Shown here piece after piece: positions 1 through 8,720 of a DNA stretch of 64,000 nt (positions are counted from its first letter, which is position 1; the number at the start of each line of letters is the position of its first letter). A model generated the notes under the pieces. It did no database searches. It was given only the letters and a program-made list of their open reading frames with translations, and was not told the origin of the DNA. Made by a program: the position numbers and the translations under genes. The DNA is taken from positions 7,316,001 to 7,380,000 of the forward strand of contig NZ_CP115300.1 in the NCBI RefSeq assembly GCF_027625935.1. Direction: 5' to 3'. The DNA comes from Streptomyces camelliae. GTDB lineage: Bacteria; Actinomycetota; Actinomycetes; Streptomycetales; Streptomycetaceae.

Positions 1-983
1 TCGCCGCCGTACCCGCGGGACTGGTCACCCTCTCCGCGTGCGGTGACAACAAGTCCGCCTCCAGCAAGGCGAGCGCCTCGCCGACGCCCTCGGTGTCCAC
101 GGCACCCCCGCCGAAGATCGTGGAGGGACCGCTGCCGGCGATCACGGCGGGCACGAAGTTCGGCGAGAAGCCGACGGTCGCGAAGGGTACCGGGGAGCCG
201 TCGAAGAACCTCGCGGTCAGGACCGTGATCGCGGGCAGCGGCCGCACGGTCGCCGAGAACGACTTCATCCAGGCCAACTACCTGGGCCAGATCTGGGACA
301 CCGCCAAGGTCTTCGACAACTCCTACGACCGCAAGAGCACGCTGGTGATGCAGCTGGCCCAGGGCAGCATCATCGACGGCTGGCGGTACGCGCTCATGGG
401 CAAGAAGACCGGCAGCCGCATCGAGATCGCCGTGCCGCCCACCTGGGGCTACGGCACGTCGGGCAACGCGCAGGCGGGCATCAAGGGCACGGACACGCTG
501 GTCTTCGTGATCGACCTGATCGACTCCTTCAACTCCAAGAGCTCCGCGCACGGCAAGGCGGTCGCGCAGACCGACGCGGCCCTGCCCAAGGTGGCCACCG
601 ACACCGACGGCAACGTCCCGAAGGTCACGGTCCCGAAGACCGCCCCGCCGAAGAAGCTCGTGTCCGAGTATGTCCTGGAGGGCGACGGCGCCGAGCTCAA
701 GGCCGACCAGGCGGTCCTGTGCCAGTTCCAGGGCCTGGTCTGGGACAGCGGCAAGACCTTCGAGCGGACGTACGGCTCGGGCCGGCTCGCCCAGTTCTCC
801 CTGCAGCAGATGCAGCAGACGGTCAAGGGCCTGGCACTGGGTCTGACCGGCAAGAAGATCGGCAGCCGGGTGCTGATCGTCGTCCCGCCGGAGCTGGGTT
901 ACGGCAACACCCCGCCGAGCGGCGGTGTCATCAAGAAGGGCTCCACCCTCGTGTTCACGGTGGACATCCTCGCGGCGATGTAG
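1..983 (+). CDS. FKBP-type peptidyl-prolyl isomerase lipoprotein (5' end outside window)
   Basis: The reading frame is open from the window edge, so the start and most of the signal peptide are missing. The first visible residues end in the lipobox LSAC followed by a Ser/Ala/Pro linker, which indicates a lipoprotein anchored outside the membrane. Two FKBP modules follow in tandem. Each has the family's glycine-rich core: GWRYALMGKKTGSRIEIAVPP with GYG in the first, and GLALGLTGKKIGSRVLIVVPP with GYG in the second. The likely role is folding of exported proteins by prolyl cis-trans isomerisation. The second isomerase gene follows 85 bp downstream on the same strand, and the Tat export genes lie nearby. 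A two-domain FKBP is less common than a single-domain one; whether both sites are active cannot be told. Confidence 0.9.
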   Translation, partial: AAVPAGLVTLSACGDNKSASSKASASPTPSVSTAPPPKIVEGPLPAITAGTKFGEKPTVAKGTGEPSKNLAVRTVIAGSGRTVAENDFIQANYLGQIWDTAKVFDNSYDRKSTLVMQLAQGSIIDGWRYALMGKKTGSRIEIAVPPTWGYGTSGNAQAGIKGTDTLVFVIDLIDSFNSKSSAHGKAVAQTDAALPKVATDTDGNVPKVTVPKTAPPKKLVSEYVLEGDGAELKADQAVLCQFQGLVWDSGKTFERTYGSGRLAQFSLQQMQQTVKGLALGLTGKKIGSRVLIVVPPELGYGNTPPSGGVIKKGSTLVFTVDILAAM

Positions 984-1068
984 CGCCCGGTGCCCGAGGC
1001 GGGCGGGACGCCTGTGGAGATGAAAGACTGTCCGCGATTCGTGTCGTACACAAGCAGGAGCTTTTGAC

Positions 1069-1440
1069 GTGAGCATCGACAAGCCCGAGATCGACTTCCC
1101 GGAGGGCCCGGCCCCGGCCGACCTTGAGATCAAGGACATCTGGGAGGGCGACGGCGAGGTCGCGCAGGCGGGCCAGACCGTCACCGTGCACTACGTGGGC
1201 GTCTCCTACAGCACCGGCGAGGAGTTCGACGCCAGCTGGAACCGGGGCACCCCGTTCCGCTTCCCGCTCGGCGGGGGCCGCGTCATCAAGGGCTGGGACC
1301 TGGGCGTCCAGGGCATGAAGGTCGGCGGCCGCCGCCAGCTGACCATCCCCGCCCACCTCGCCTACGGCGACCAGAGCCCGACCCCGGCGATCAAGGCCGG
1401 CGAGACGCTGATCTTCGTGGTGGACCTCATCGCCGTCTGA
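1069..1440 (+). CDS. FKBP-type peptidyl-prolyl cis-trans isomerase, cytoplasmic
   Basis: This is a 123-residue single-domain FKBP, about the usual length for the minimal family. It shows TVHYVGV near residue 40, the F-D-A-S-W segment, GGGRVIKGWD near 70, GMKVGGRR and the AYG motif near 100, which together line the prolyl-binding pocket. It has no signal peptide, in contrast to its lipoprotein neighbour, so it should act on cytoplasmic proteins. The GTG start is chosen because AGGAG lies eight bases upstream. A strong hairpin follows the stop codon, so the gene probably ends the transcript with its upstream paralogue. Confidence 0.93.
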   Translation: MSIDKPEIDFPEGPAPADLEIKDIWEGDGEVAQAGQTVTVHYVGVSYSTGEEFDASWNRGTPFRFPLGGGRVIKGWDLGVQGMKVGGRRQLTIPAHLAYGDQSPTPAIKAGETLIFVVDLIAV

Positions 1441-1457
1441 TCGGATCCGATCACTCG

Positions 1458-1493
1458 GGGCCCATGCCTGCCCGGGCATGGGCCCTCGCTTTT
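1458..1493 (+). terminator. Rho-independent terminator after the FKBP genes
   Basis: A perfect 11-bp stem (GGGCCCATGCC paired with GGCATGGGCCC) closes a six-base loop and is followed by CGCTTTT. It lies 17 bp after the isomerase stop and separates that unit from pafB. Confidence 0.8.
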
Positions 1494-1559
1494 GCCACCG
1501 CACCGAGGAGCGGTACGGTCATCGGTCGGAAGCATGAAAAGGGGAGGCGAAGGGCGTCG

Positions 1560-2537
1560 ATGGCCATTGCCAAGGCAGAGCGGCTGATGAACCTCGCGCT
1601 GTGCCTGCTCGGGGCACGGCGGCCGCTCAGCAAGCGTGAGCTGCGGGACTCCATCGAGGCATACGTCGAGGCCGCCAGGGCGCAGACCGGCGGGGCGGGC
1701 AGCGACGACTCCTTCAACCGCATGTTCGAGCGGGACAAGGACGACCTGCGCGAGCTGGGCCTGGTCATCGAGACCGTGGAGAACCTCGACGGCGAGGTCG
1801 GCTATCTCGCCCGCCGCGACAGCAACCGCCTGCCGCCCATCACCCTGGACGCCGAGGAGGCCGCGGCGCTCGGACTCGCCGCCAAGGTGTGGCAGCAGGC
1901 CCGCCTCGCCGGTGCCGCCAGCGGCGCCCTGCAGAAGCTGCGCGCCGCCGGACTGCCCGAGGACGTCGACCCCTACGAGGCGCATGGCGCCCTGGAACCG
2001 CGCATCCCGGTCCACGAGACCGCCTTCGAGCCCCTGATGCTGGCCTGCCGCGACCGCCGCCCGGTCGTCTTCGAGTACCGCAAGGCCTCCGCCGCCCGCC
2101 CCGAGCCCCGGCACGTGGAGCCCTGGGCCCTGGAGTGCTGGCGCGGGCACTGGTATCTGGCCGGATTCGACCGCGACCGGGGCGCCGAGCGCGTCTTCCG
2201 GCTCTCCCGGATCACCGGCCGGGTCCGCTCGCGCGGCACGGGCTTCACCGCCCCCGTGCCGGACGTCGTCACCGTACGCGAGACCGTGGCGAGCTGGGCC
2301 GGGGAGATCGCCGACCGCACGGCGCTGATCCGGCTGCGCTCCGGCTCCGGTTACCCCCTTCGGGCGAAGGCCACCAGCGTCCGGGAACTCGGCGACGGCT
2401 GGGACGAGTTGGAGATTCCGTACGGGCACGGTCTGGACGCCTGGCTGGTCGAGTTCGGACCTGACGTGGTGGTCCTGGAGCCGGCCGAGCTGCGCGCGGA
2501 CGTGGTGGACCGGCTGCGCGCCGTGGCCAAGGGCTGA
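1560..2537 (+). CDS. pafB: WYL-domain regulator PafB
   Basis: 325 residues starting MAIAKAERLMNLALCLL, the usual N-terminus of PafB. An N-terminal winged helix (about residues 5-90) is followed by a WYL domain with the R-P-V-V-F-E-Y-R strand near residue 165 and GHWYLAGFD near 200, then a C-terminal WCX region. The frame is open upstream, but this ATG is preferred because the conserved sequence starts here and a GGGGAGGCGAAGGG stretch precedes it. PafB pairs with PafC. In mycobacteria the pair is the transcriptional activator of the LexA-independent DNA damage response, and the genes lie beside the Pup-proteasome ligase. Its paralogue follows 15 bp downstream, so the two are co-transcribed. 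Confidence 0.93.
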   Translation: MAIAKAERLMNLALCLLGARRPLSKRELRDSIEAYVEAARAQTGGAGSDDSFNRMFERDKDDLRELGLVIETVENLDGEVGYLARRDSNRLPPITLDAEEAAALGLAAKVWQQARLAGAASGALQKLRAAGLPEDVDPYEAHGALEPRIPVHETAFEPLMLACRDRRPVVFEYRKASAARPEPRHVEPWALECWRGHWYLAGFDRDRGAERVFRLSRITGRVRSRGTGFTAPVPDVVTVRETVASWAGEIADRTALIRLRSGSGYPLRAKATSVRELGDGWDELEIPYGHGLDAWLVEFGPDVVVLEPAELRADVVDRLRAVAKG

Positions 2538-2552
2538 GGGGGGAGTACAACC

Positions 2553-3533
2553 ATGGCAGGCAAACCGGTCAGGCCCGTGAACGCCATCGACCAGACCCGG
2601 CGGATGCTCTCCCTGGTCACGTATCTCAGGGAGCGCCCCGGCGCCCGGATCGCGGACGTCGCCCGCGCCTTCGGCATCACCGAGGACGAGCTGGTCGCCG
2701 ACCTCGATCTGCTGCCCATGTGCGGCACCAGCTTCCGCGGCGGCGACCTGCTGGACATCGACACCGACGGCGAGCGCATCTGGTGGCACAACCCGGCCGC
2801 GCTCGGCGAGGAGGCCGCCGAGCCGCTCCGGCTCGCCGCCGACGAGGCCACCGCGCTGCTCGTGGCCGCCCGCGCGGTCTCCACCCTGCCCGGCCTGCGC
2901 GAGAGCGACCGCCAGGCCCTGCTGCGCGCCACCGCCAAGGTGGAGGCCGCGGCCGGCGAGGCCGCCGGGGCCAGCGCCCGGCTGTCGGTGACCTTCGAGT
3001 CCGAGGGCGGTGTCTTCGCCGACGTCGACCGGGCCATCTCCGAGCGCCGCCGGCTGTGGATCCGCTACTACTCCCCGGCCCGCGACGAGGTCACCGAGCG
3101 CGAGATCGATCCCATCCGCCTGGTCAGCGTGGGACACACCTATGTCGAGGCCTGGTGCCGCCGCTCCGAGGCACGGCGCACCTTCCGGCTCGACCGGGTG
3201 GCCGAGATCAGAATCCTGGACGAGCCTTCCGCGCCGCCCGAGATAGAGCTGCGGGACCTCTCCGAGGCCCTGGTGCAGCCAGCCGCCGAGGACCCGGAGG
3301 TCGTGGTCGAGGTGGGCCCCGGCGGCCGCTGGGTCGCCGAGTACTACCCGCACGACAGCGCCGATGAGCTTCCCGACGGCGGCCTGCGTATCACTCTGCG
3401 CACACCCGACCCGGCCTCCCTGCGCCGACTGGCCCTGCGCCTCGGCGCCGACGGCCGGATCGTCTCCCCGCCGGAGCTGGCCGAAAGCGCCCGGAGGGCG
3501 GCCGCCGAGGCGTTGGCGGCGTACGCCGAGTGA
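2553..3533 (+). CDS. pafC: WYL-domain regulator PafC
   Basis: 326 residues with the same layout as the preceding gene: an N-terminal helix-turn-helix (MLSLVTYLRERPGARIADVA, residues about 20-40), a middle WYL domain with R-L-W-I-R-Y-Y-S near 170 and the TYVEAWCRR strand near 200, and a C-terminal WCX domain. It is the second half of the PafBC pair, which in mycobacteria is bound to act with single-stranded DNA as damage signal. The ATG is preceded by GGGGGGAG. The gene ends beside a dispersed repeat rather than a simple terminator. Confidence 0.92.
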   Translation: MAGKPVRPVNAIDQTRRMLSLVTYLRERPGARIADVARAFGITEDELVADLDLLPMCGTSFRGGDLLDIDTDGERIWWHNPAALGEEAAEPLRLAADEATALLVAARAVSTLPGLRESDRQALLRATAKVEAAAGEAAGASARLSVTFESEGGVFADVDRAISERRRLWIRYYSPARDEVTEREIDPIRLVSVGHTYVEAWCRRSEARRTFRLDRVAEIRILDEPSAPPEIELRDLSEALVQPAAEDPEVVVEVGPGGRWVAEYYPHDSADELPDGGLRITLRTPDPASLRRLALRLGADGRIVSPPELAESARRAAAEALAAYAE

Positions 3534-3537
3534 GGCA

Positions 3538-3590
3538 GCGCCCCGAAGGGGCGCGGGGAACTGCGCAGCCAGCCACGATGGCGCCGCAGA
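3538..3590. repeat. Dispersed Streptomyces intergenic palindrome, copy A
   Basis: The segment begins GCGCCCCGAAGGGGCGCGGG, continues GAACTGCGC and then a CAGCCAC box, directly after the pafC stop. The reverse complement recurs near 13.7, 37.4 and 43.4 kb, and the same orientation recurs near 22.0 kb. The GCGCCCC/GGGGCGC core can form a hairpin, so it may also terminate pafC transcription. Confidence 0.75.
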
Positions 3591-3591
3591 C

Positions 3592-3638
3592 GCACGACGG
3601 CATACCAAGGCACGACGGCATACCAAAGGCACGACGGC
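3592..3638. repeat. Short tandem repeat, two and a half units of about 18 bp
   Basis: GCACGACGGCATACCAA occurs twice in a row, with one A inserted in the second unit, followed by a third partial unit GCACGACGGC. It sits between the dispersed palindrome and the next gene. Confidence 0.7.
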
Positions 3639-3670
3639 GGGCGAATGACCAGAAGAGAGAGGCGAGGCTG

Positions 3671-3970
3671 GTGAGCGAGTCTCCGGTGTCCGGGTCCGGT
3701 GCGGCTGAGATGACGGTGGCAACCGCCTTCGCCGGGATGAGGAGAGTCGTCCCCGTGATGTTCAAGGCGGGCTGCCCGGACTGCCGAGGCCGCTTCGAGC
3801 TGGCCGCGAGCGCACTGCGCCTCGCCATCGGCGCGTCCAGCCGTACGACGTTCTACTCCTTCACCTGCCCCGACTGCGGTGCCGCCGTTCGCAAGCCCGC
3901 CGGGGAGCGGATCGTCGAGCTGCTCACCGGCGGTGGGGTCAGGACGCTGCGCCTGCACTCCACCGTCTAG
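3671..3970 (+). CDS. Small zinc-ribbon-like protein of unknown function
   Basis: About 99 residues. Two CPDC pairs, near residues 36 and 66, are spaced as in a zinc ribbon, and a short basic C-terminal tail follows (VRTLRLHSTV). The GTG start is chosen because GAGGCGAGG precedes it. In-frame ATG codons further in would give a shorter protein of about 86 residues, and an upstream extension would read through the dispersed repeat and is not believed. The gene sits between pafC and a tiny membrane protein that begins 11 bp after its stop, suggesting one transcript leading to tatA. I recognise no named family; nucleic-acid or protein binding through zinc is only inference. Confidence 0.7.
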   Translation: MSESPVSGSGAAEMTVATAFAGMRRVVPVMFKAGCPDCRGRFELAASALRLAIGASSRTTFYSFTCPDCGAAVRKPAGERIVELLTGGGVRTLRLHSTV

Positions 3971-3980
3971 TCTCGACGTC

Positions 3981-4175
3981 ATGTTCTGGCCGATGTTCGC
4001 GGTAGCCGTGGGTTTCCTGGGTCTCGCTGTCCTGGGGGTGCTCGCCGTCCGGGTCTTCCTGGAGGCGCGGCGCCTCGGGCAGCAGGTCGCCGATTCCGCG
4101 CGCCGTATCAACAGGGCGGCGGAGGATCTGGAGCGGGCGGCCGTCAGCACGGCCCGTGCTGTCGATGCGCTCTGA
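3981..4175 (+). CDS. Small single-pass membrane protein with helical tail
   Basis: 64 residues. A strongly hydrophobic segment (residues 1-25, PMFAVAVGFLGLAVLGVLAV) is followed by a charged amphipathic helix (residues 30-62) rich in Arg, Glu and Ala. The architecture resembles TatA/TatB or DUF948-type proteins, but there is no TatA-type FG hinge. The ATG comes 11 bp after the preceding gene. Its place just before tatA makes a role near the translocase imaginable, but that is speculation. Length, hydrophobicity and codon bias support a real gene. Confidence 0.6.
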   Translation: MFWPMFAVAVGFLGLAVLGVLAVRVFLEARRLGQQVADSARRINRAAEDLERAAVSTARAVDAL

Positions 4176-4410
4176 TCACCGCAGGCCGTGCGCTTTGGGT
4201 CACTTCGACCTGTCACCTTGCCGGTCCGGCCAGGTACGCTGCTGGTCGCGGCCCGGAAACGAGGCGCGGTCCGCAGAGAGCGGGAGTATGCACGGGGATT
4301 GTTCTACGTTCACCCCTGGGCGTTACGATCGCTGCCAGCACGATGGTCAGACACTTGTCCGACCCGTCGGCCATGCCCAGCCGCCCGCCTCAGTGAGAAG
4401 GTGAAGACTT

Positions 4411-4698
4411 ATGTTCCGCAACGCACTTGAGCCGTGGCACCTGGTGCTCCTGGTTCTCGTGATCGTCCTCGTGTTCGGCTCCAAGAAGCTTCCGGACATG
4501 GCTCGCTCGCTCGGCAAGTCCGCGCGCATCCTGAAGAGCGAGGCCAAGGCGATGAAGGACGACGGCAAGCAGTCCACCGCCTCCGCCCAGCCCGCCGAGG
4601 AGCAGTCCCCGGCTCAGCGCACGATCCAGGCCGCGCCCGGCGACGTGACCAGCTCCCGGCCGGTCAACGAGCCGACGGACACGACCACCCAGCGCTGA
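4411..4698 (+). CDS. tatA: Twin-arginine translocase subunit TatA
   Basis: 95 residues with the TatA plan. A short N-terminus is followed by a transmembrane helix ([20 protein letters not shown], residues about 11-30) with the FG hinge and conserved KKLPD, an amphipathic helix (residues 28-50) and a charged, disordered tail. TatA oligomerises to open the path for folded proteins carrying twin-arginine signals. tatC follows 47 bp downstream on the same strand. No tatB is present here; in Streptomyces it is encoded elsewhere. A 235-bp stretch upstream, with no gene I can support, should hold the promoter. Confidence 0.95.
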   Translation: MFRNALEPWHLVLLVLVIVLVFGSKKLPDMARSLGKSARILKSEAKAMKDDGKQSTASAQPAEEQSPAQRTIQAAPGDVTSSRPVNEPTDTTTQR

Positions 4699-4745
4699 CG
4701 CGAGGACCGGGGCATCCGGTCCGCTGCACGAGATGAGGATGTGGG

Positions 4746-5690
4746 TTGCTCAAGTCTGCCCGCAAGAAGGAGACGGATCCCGAGGGGCGGATGCCTCTCG
4801 CGGATCACTTGCGTGAGCTGCGCAACCGGCTCGCGAAGGGTGTCCTGGCGATCCTGATCGTCACGGTCGTGGCCGCCTTCTTCTACAAGGACATCATCAA
4901 TCTCCTCACCAAGCCGGTGCTGCACTCGGTGGGGTGTTCGCAGTCCTTCGAGGAACTGGCGAAGTCGAAGCAACACGAGACGTGCGCCCGGATCACGATC
5001 AACGGTCTGCTGGCGCCCTTCACGCTCGCGCTGAAGGTGTCCCTCATGGCCGGCATCGTGATGGCCGCCCCGGTCTGGCTCTACCAGCTGTGGGCGTTCG
5101 TCGCGCCGGGCCTGCACCGTCACGAGAAGAAGTACGCCTACGCGTTCGTCGGCTTCGGCTTCCCCCTCTTCCTCGGCGGCGGCTACCTCGCCTACAACGT
5201 GCTGCCCACCACGGCGAAGGTCCTCATCGACTTCACGCCCTCCGGGGTGGACAACCTGCTTCCGCTGGACGACCTGCTCAACCTGGTCACACGCATGGTG
5301 GTGGTCTTCGGCCTCGCCTTCGAGATGCCGCTGCTGCTCGTCATGCTCAACCTCACGGGCATCCTGTCCGGCAGGCGGATGCTCGGCTGGTGGCGCGCCA
5401 TGATCGTCGGCATCACGGCGTTCGCGGCCGTCGCCACGCCCAGCACGGACCCGCTGACGATGCTGGCGCTGGCCGCACCGATCTGGGTCCTCTACTTCAT
5501 CGCGGTCGGGATCTCGATGTTCAACGACCGGCGCCGGGCACGTCGGGAGGCCGCCGGCCCCGGGGACGACGAAGCCTCCCAGCTCGACCTCACACCCGAA
5601 GAGATCGGCGAGGTGGAGGCCGTGAGCGCCAGTGGCGCTCCTGAGCTGCCGGGCACGGACCGGGTCAACGGCTACGACGACGTGACCTGA
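4746..5690 (+). CDS. tatC: Twin-arginine translocase subunit TatC
   Basis: 314 residues with about six membrane spans. The N-terminal DHLRELRNRL motif near residue 20 is the TatC signature that helps bind the twin-arginine signal. The strand PVWLYQLWAFVAPGLHRHEKK and the conserved glutamate-containing membrane segments follow. The C-terminal 60 residues are charged and cytoplasmic. The start is TTG, preceded by GAGGA at seven bases; no in-frame ATG or GTG lies between the previous stop and this codon. It acts as the receptor of the Tat complex with the TatA encoded just upstream. A perfect long palindrome follows the stop. Confidence 0.95.
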   Translation: MLKSARKKETDPEGRMPLADHLRELRNRLAKGVLAILIVTVVAAFFYKDIINLLTKPVLHSVGCSQSFEELAKSKQHETCARITINGLLAPFTLALKVSLMAGIVMAAPVWLYQLWAFVAPGLHRHEKKYAYAFVGFGFPLFLGGGYLAYNVLPTTAKVLIDFTPSGVDNLLPLDDLLNLVTRMVVVFGLAFEMPLLLVMLNLTGILSGRRMLGWWRAMIVGITAFAAVATPSTDPLTMLALAAPIWVLYFIAVGISMFNDRRRARREAAGPGDDEASQLDLTPEEIGEVEAVSASGAPELPGTDRVNGYDDVT

Positions 5691-5719
5691 TCCCGCCCCC
5701 GTCCTCAGCGCACCGCGCA

Positions 5720-5751
5720 CGCTGCCCCCGTCCGGCCGGACGGGGGCAGCG
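5720..5751 (+). terminator. Perfect 32-bp palindrome, probable terminator of tatAC
   Basis: CGCTGCCCCCGTCCGG is followed immediately by its exact reverse complement, 30 bp after the tatC stop. There is no clear T tract, which is common for Streptomyces terminators. It may act in both directions. Confidence 0.65.
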
Positions 5752-5852
5752 TCGTGTCGGCGTCGTGGCGCCGGCGTCGTGGTGTCGCGGAGCACACGAT
5801 CGGGATAATGATCGTCCGGTTGTCAGTGGGGCCCGGTACGCTCGAAAGCACG

Positions 5853-8660
5853 ATGACAGAGGACCTCTCACCGGCCGAGCGGTACGCGGCAGCCCGCAGG
5901 CGGGCAGCCGAGCAGGCCACCGCGCTCGCGTCCTTCCGCGAGATGTACGACTTCGGCCTCGACCCCTTCCAGATCGAGGCCTGCGAGGCGCTTGAGGCGG
6001 GGAAGGGCGTGCTGGTGGCCGCCCCCACCGGCTCGGGCAAGACGATCGTGGGCGAGTTCGCCGTCCACCTCGCCCTCCGGCAGGGCAAGAAGTGCTTCTA
6101 CACGACACCCATCAAGGCGCTGTCGAACCAGAAGTACGCCGATCTGTGCCGCCGCTACGGGGACGGCATGGTCGGCCTCCTCACCGGCGACAACAGCATC
6201 AACTCGGACGCCCCGGTGGTCGTGATGACCACCGAGGTCCTGCGGAACATGCTGTACGCCGGCTCCCAGACCCTGCTCGGCCTCGGCTACGTGGTCATGG
6301 ACGAGGTGCACTACCTCTCGGACCGCTTCCGCGGGGCGGTCTGGGAAGAGGTGATCATCCACCTCCCCGAGTCGGTGACCCTGGTGTCACTGTCCGCGAC
6401 CGTGTCCAACGCCGAGGAGTTCGGTGACTGGCTGGACACCGTCCGCGGCGACACCGAGGTGATCGTCTCCGAGCACCGGCCCGTGCCGCTGTTCCAGCAC
6501 GTGCTCGCCGGGCGCCGGATGTACGACCTGTTCGAGGAGGGCGAGGGCCACAAGAAGGCCGTCAACCCCGACCTGGCCCGCCTGGCCCGCATGGAGGCCA
6601 CCAGACCGTCGTACCAGGACCGCCGCCGCGGCCGGGCGATGCGCGAGGCCGACCGGGAGCGGGAGCGCAGACAGCGCTCGCGGGTGTGGACGCCGGGCCG
6701 CCCCGAGGTCATCGAGCGGCTGGACTCCGAGGGTCTGCTTCCGGCCATCACCTTCATCTTCAGCCGCGCCGCCTGCGAGGCCGCCGTCCAGCAGTGCCTG
6801 TACGCGGGCCTGCGGCTCAACGACGAGGAGGCGCGGGAGCGGGTCCGTGCCCTGGTCGAGGAGCGCACCGCCTCCATCCCGACGGAGGACCTGCACGTCC
6901 TCGGGTACTACGAGTGGCTGGAGGGCCTGGAGCGGGGCATCGCCGCGCACCACGCGGGTATGCTGCCGACCTTCAAGGAGGTCGTCGAGGAGCTGTTCGT
7001 GCGCGGCCTGGTCAAGGCCGTCTTCGCGACCGAGACCCTCGCCCTCGGCATCAACATGCCCGCCCGCTCGGTGGTGCTGGAGAAGCTCGTCAAGTGGAAC
7101 GGCGAGCAGCACGCCGACATCACCCCGGGCGAGTACACCCAGCTCACCGGCCGCGCCGGCCGCCGTGGGATCGACATCGAGGGCCACGCCGTCGTGCTGT
7201 GGCAGCGCGGGATGAGCCCCGAGCACCTGGCCGGCCTCGCGGGCACGCGTACGTACCCGCTGCGTTCCAGCTTCAAGCCGTCGTACAACATGGCGGTCAA
7301 CCTGGTCGAGCAGTTCGGCCGGCACCGCTCGCGCGAGCTGCTGGAGACCTCCTTCGCGCAGTTCCAGGCCGACAAGTCGGTCGTCGGGATCTCCCGCCAG
7401 GTGCAGCGCAACGAAGAGGGACTCGCGGGCTACAAGGAGTCGATGACCTGCCACCTCGGCGACTTCGAGGAGTACGCGCGGCTGCGTCGCGAGCTGAAGG
7501 ACCGCGAGACCGAGCTGGCCCGGCAGGGCGCCAACCAGCGCCGTGCCGAGGCCGCCGGCGCCCTGGAGCGGCTGAAGCCGGGCGACGTCATCCACGTGCC
7601 CACGGGCAAGTACGCCGGTCTCGCGCTCGTGCTGGACCCGGGTCTGCCGGCCGGCCGCGCCACCGGGCACCGCGGCTTCGACCACCACGACGGCCCGCGC
7701 CCGCTGGTGCTGACCGCCGAACGGCAGGTCAAGCGGCTGGCGTCGATGGACTTCCCGGTACCGGTCGAGCCGCTGGACCGGATGCGGATCCCGAAGTCCT
7801 TCAACCCGCGCTCGCCGCAGTCCCGTCGGGACCTCGCCTCCGCGCTGCGCACCAAGGCCGGACACATCCCGCCGGAGCGGGCCCGCAAGAAGCGTTCGCA
7901 GGCCGCCGACGACCGCGAGATCGCCCGGCTGCGCACGGCGATCCGCGCGCACCCCTGCCACGGCTGCAACGACCGTGAGGACCACGCCCGTTGGGCGGAG
8001 CGGTACCACCGGCTGCTGCGTGACACCTCGCAGCTGGAGCGCCGGATCGAGGGACGTACGAACACCATCGCGCGGACCTTCGACCGGATCGTGGCCCTGC
8101 TGACCGAGCTGGACTATCTGCGCGGCGACGAGGTCACCGAGCACGGCAAGCGGCTCGCCCGGCTGTACGGCGAACTCGACCTGCTGGCCAGCGAGTGCCT
8201 GCGCGAGGGCGTCTGGGAGGGTCTCGGCCCGGCCGAACTCGCCGCGTGTGTCTCGGCGTTGGTGTACGAGGCCCGGGTCGGCGACGACGCGCTCGCCCCC
8301 AAGCTGCCCTCCGGCAAGGCGAAGGCGGCGCTGGGCGAGATGGTCCGGATCTGGGGCCGGCTCGACGGTCTGGAGGAGGAGTTCCGGATCAGCCAGACCG
8401 AGGGCGTCGGCCAGCGCGAGCCGGATCTCGGCTTCGCCTGGGCCGCGTACATGTGGGCCTCCGGGAAGGGGCTCGACGAGGTGCTGCGCGAGGCGGAGAT
8501 GCCGGCCGGCGACTTCGTGCGGTGGTGCAAACAGGTGATCGACGTGCTGGGGCAGATCTCCGCGGCGGCTCCTGTGGAGGGCTCGACCGTGGCCAAGGCC
8601 GCCCGTAAGGCCGTGGATCAGGTGCTGCGGGGTGTCGTCGCCTACTCGTCCGTGGGCTGA
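5853..8660 (+). CDS. Ski2-like DEVH-box RNA/DNA helicase
   Basis: 935 residues. The superfamily 2 helicase core begins at about residue 45 with motif I APTGSGKT. Motif II follows as VMDEVHYL (DEVH type), with a SAT motif and, in the second RecA domain, HHAGMLP and the QLTGRAGRRG motif VI. The C-terminal half matches the DSHCT region of Ski2/Mtr4 and mycobacterial HelY. The likely role is ATP-driven unwinding in RNA processing or repair. The ATG starts MTEDLSPAERY; the frame is open upstream, but conserved sequence begins only here. A linkage to the pafBC-tat block is common in actinobacteria. Substrate and partner proteins are not known from sequence. Confidence 0.92.
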   Translation: MTEDLSPAERYAAARRRAAEQATALASFREMYDFGLDPFQIEACEALEAGKGVLVAAPTGSGKTIVGEFAVHLALRQGKKCFYTTPIKALSNQKYADLCRRYGDGMVGLLTGDNSINSDAPVVVMTTEVLRNMLYAGSQTLLGLGYVVMDEVHYLSDRFRGAVWEEVIIHLPESVTLVSLSATVSNAEEFGDWLDTVRGDTEVIVSEHRPVPLFQHVLAGRRMYDLFEEGEGHKKAVNPDLARLARMEATRPSYQDRRRGRAMREADRERERRQRSRVWTPGRPEVIERLDSEGLLPAITFIFSRAACEAAVQQCLYAGLRLNDEEARERVRALVEERTASIPTEDLHVLGYYEWLEGLERGIAAHHAGMLPTFKEVVEELFVRGLVKAVFATETLALGINMPARSVVLEKLVKWNGEQHADITPGEYTQLTGRAGRRGIDIEGHAVVLWQRGMSPEHLAGLAGTRTYPLRSSFKPSYNMAVNLVEQFGRHRSRELLETSFAQFQADKSVVGISRQVQRNEEGLAGYKESMTCHLGDFEEYARLRRELKDRETELARQGANQRRAEAAGALERLKPGDVIHVPTGKYAGLALVLDPGLPAGRATGHRGFDHHDGPRPLVLTAERQVKRLASMDFPVPVEPLDRMRIPKSFNPRSPQSRRDLASALRTKAGHIPPERARKKRSQAADDREIARLRTAIRAHPCHGCNDREDHARWAERYHRLLRDTSQLERRIEGRTNTIARTFDRIVALLTELDYLRGDEVTEHGKRLARLYGELDLLASECLREGVWEGLGPAELAACVSALVYEARVGDDALAPKLPSGKAKAALGEMVRIWGRLDGLEEEFRISQTEGVGQREPDLGFAWAAYMWASGKGLDEVLREAEMPAGDFVRWCKQVIDVLGQISAAAPVEGSTVAKAARKAVDQVLRGVVAYSSVG

Positions 8661-8694
8661 ACCCGTCCCGCTCGCTGTCTGAAGAGGTCGTCTG

Positions 8695-8720
8695 AAGGGG
8701 TCGCATCCGCGGCCCCTTTC
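8695..8720 (+). terminator. Probable terminator after the helicase gene
   Basis: AAGGGG pairs with CCCCTT across a 12-base loop, followed by TTCACTCATT. The short stem and weak T tract make this moderate evidence only. Confidence 0.5.

Noticed and set aside
4156..4430. Two overlapping small frames before tatA
   Set aside because: No recognisable ribosome sites, composition unlike neighbours and no hydrophobic or conserved pattern. More likely leader and promoter.
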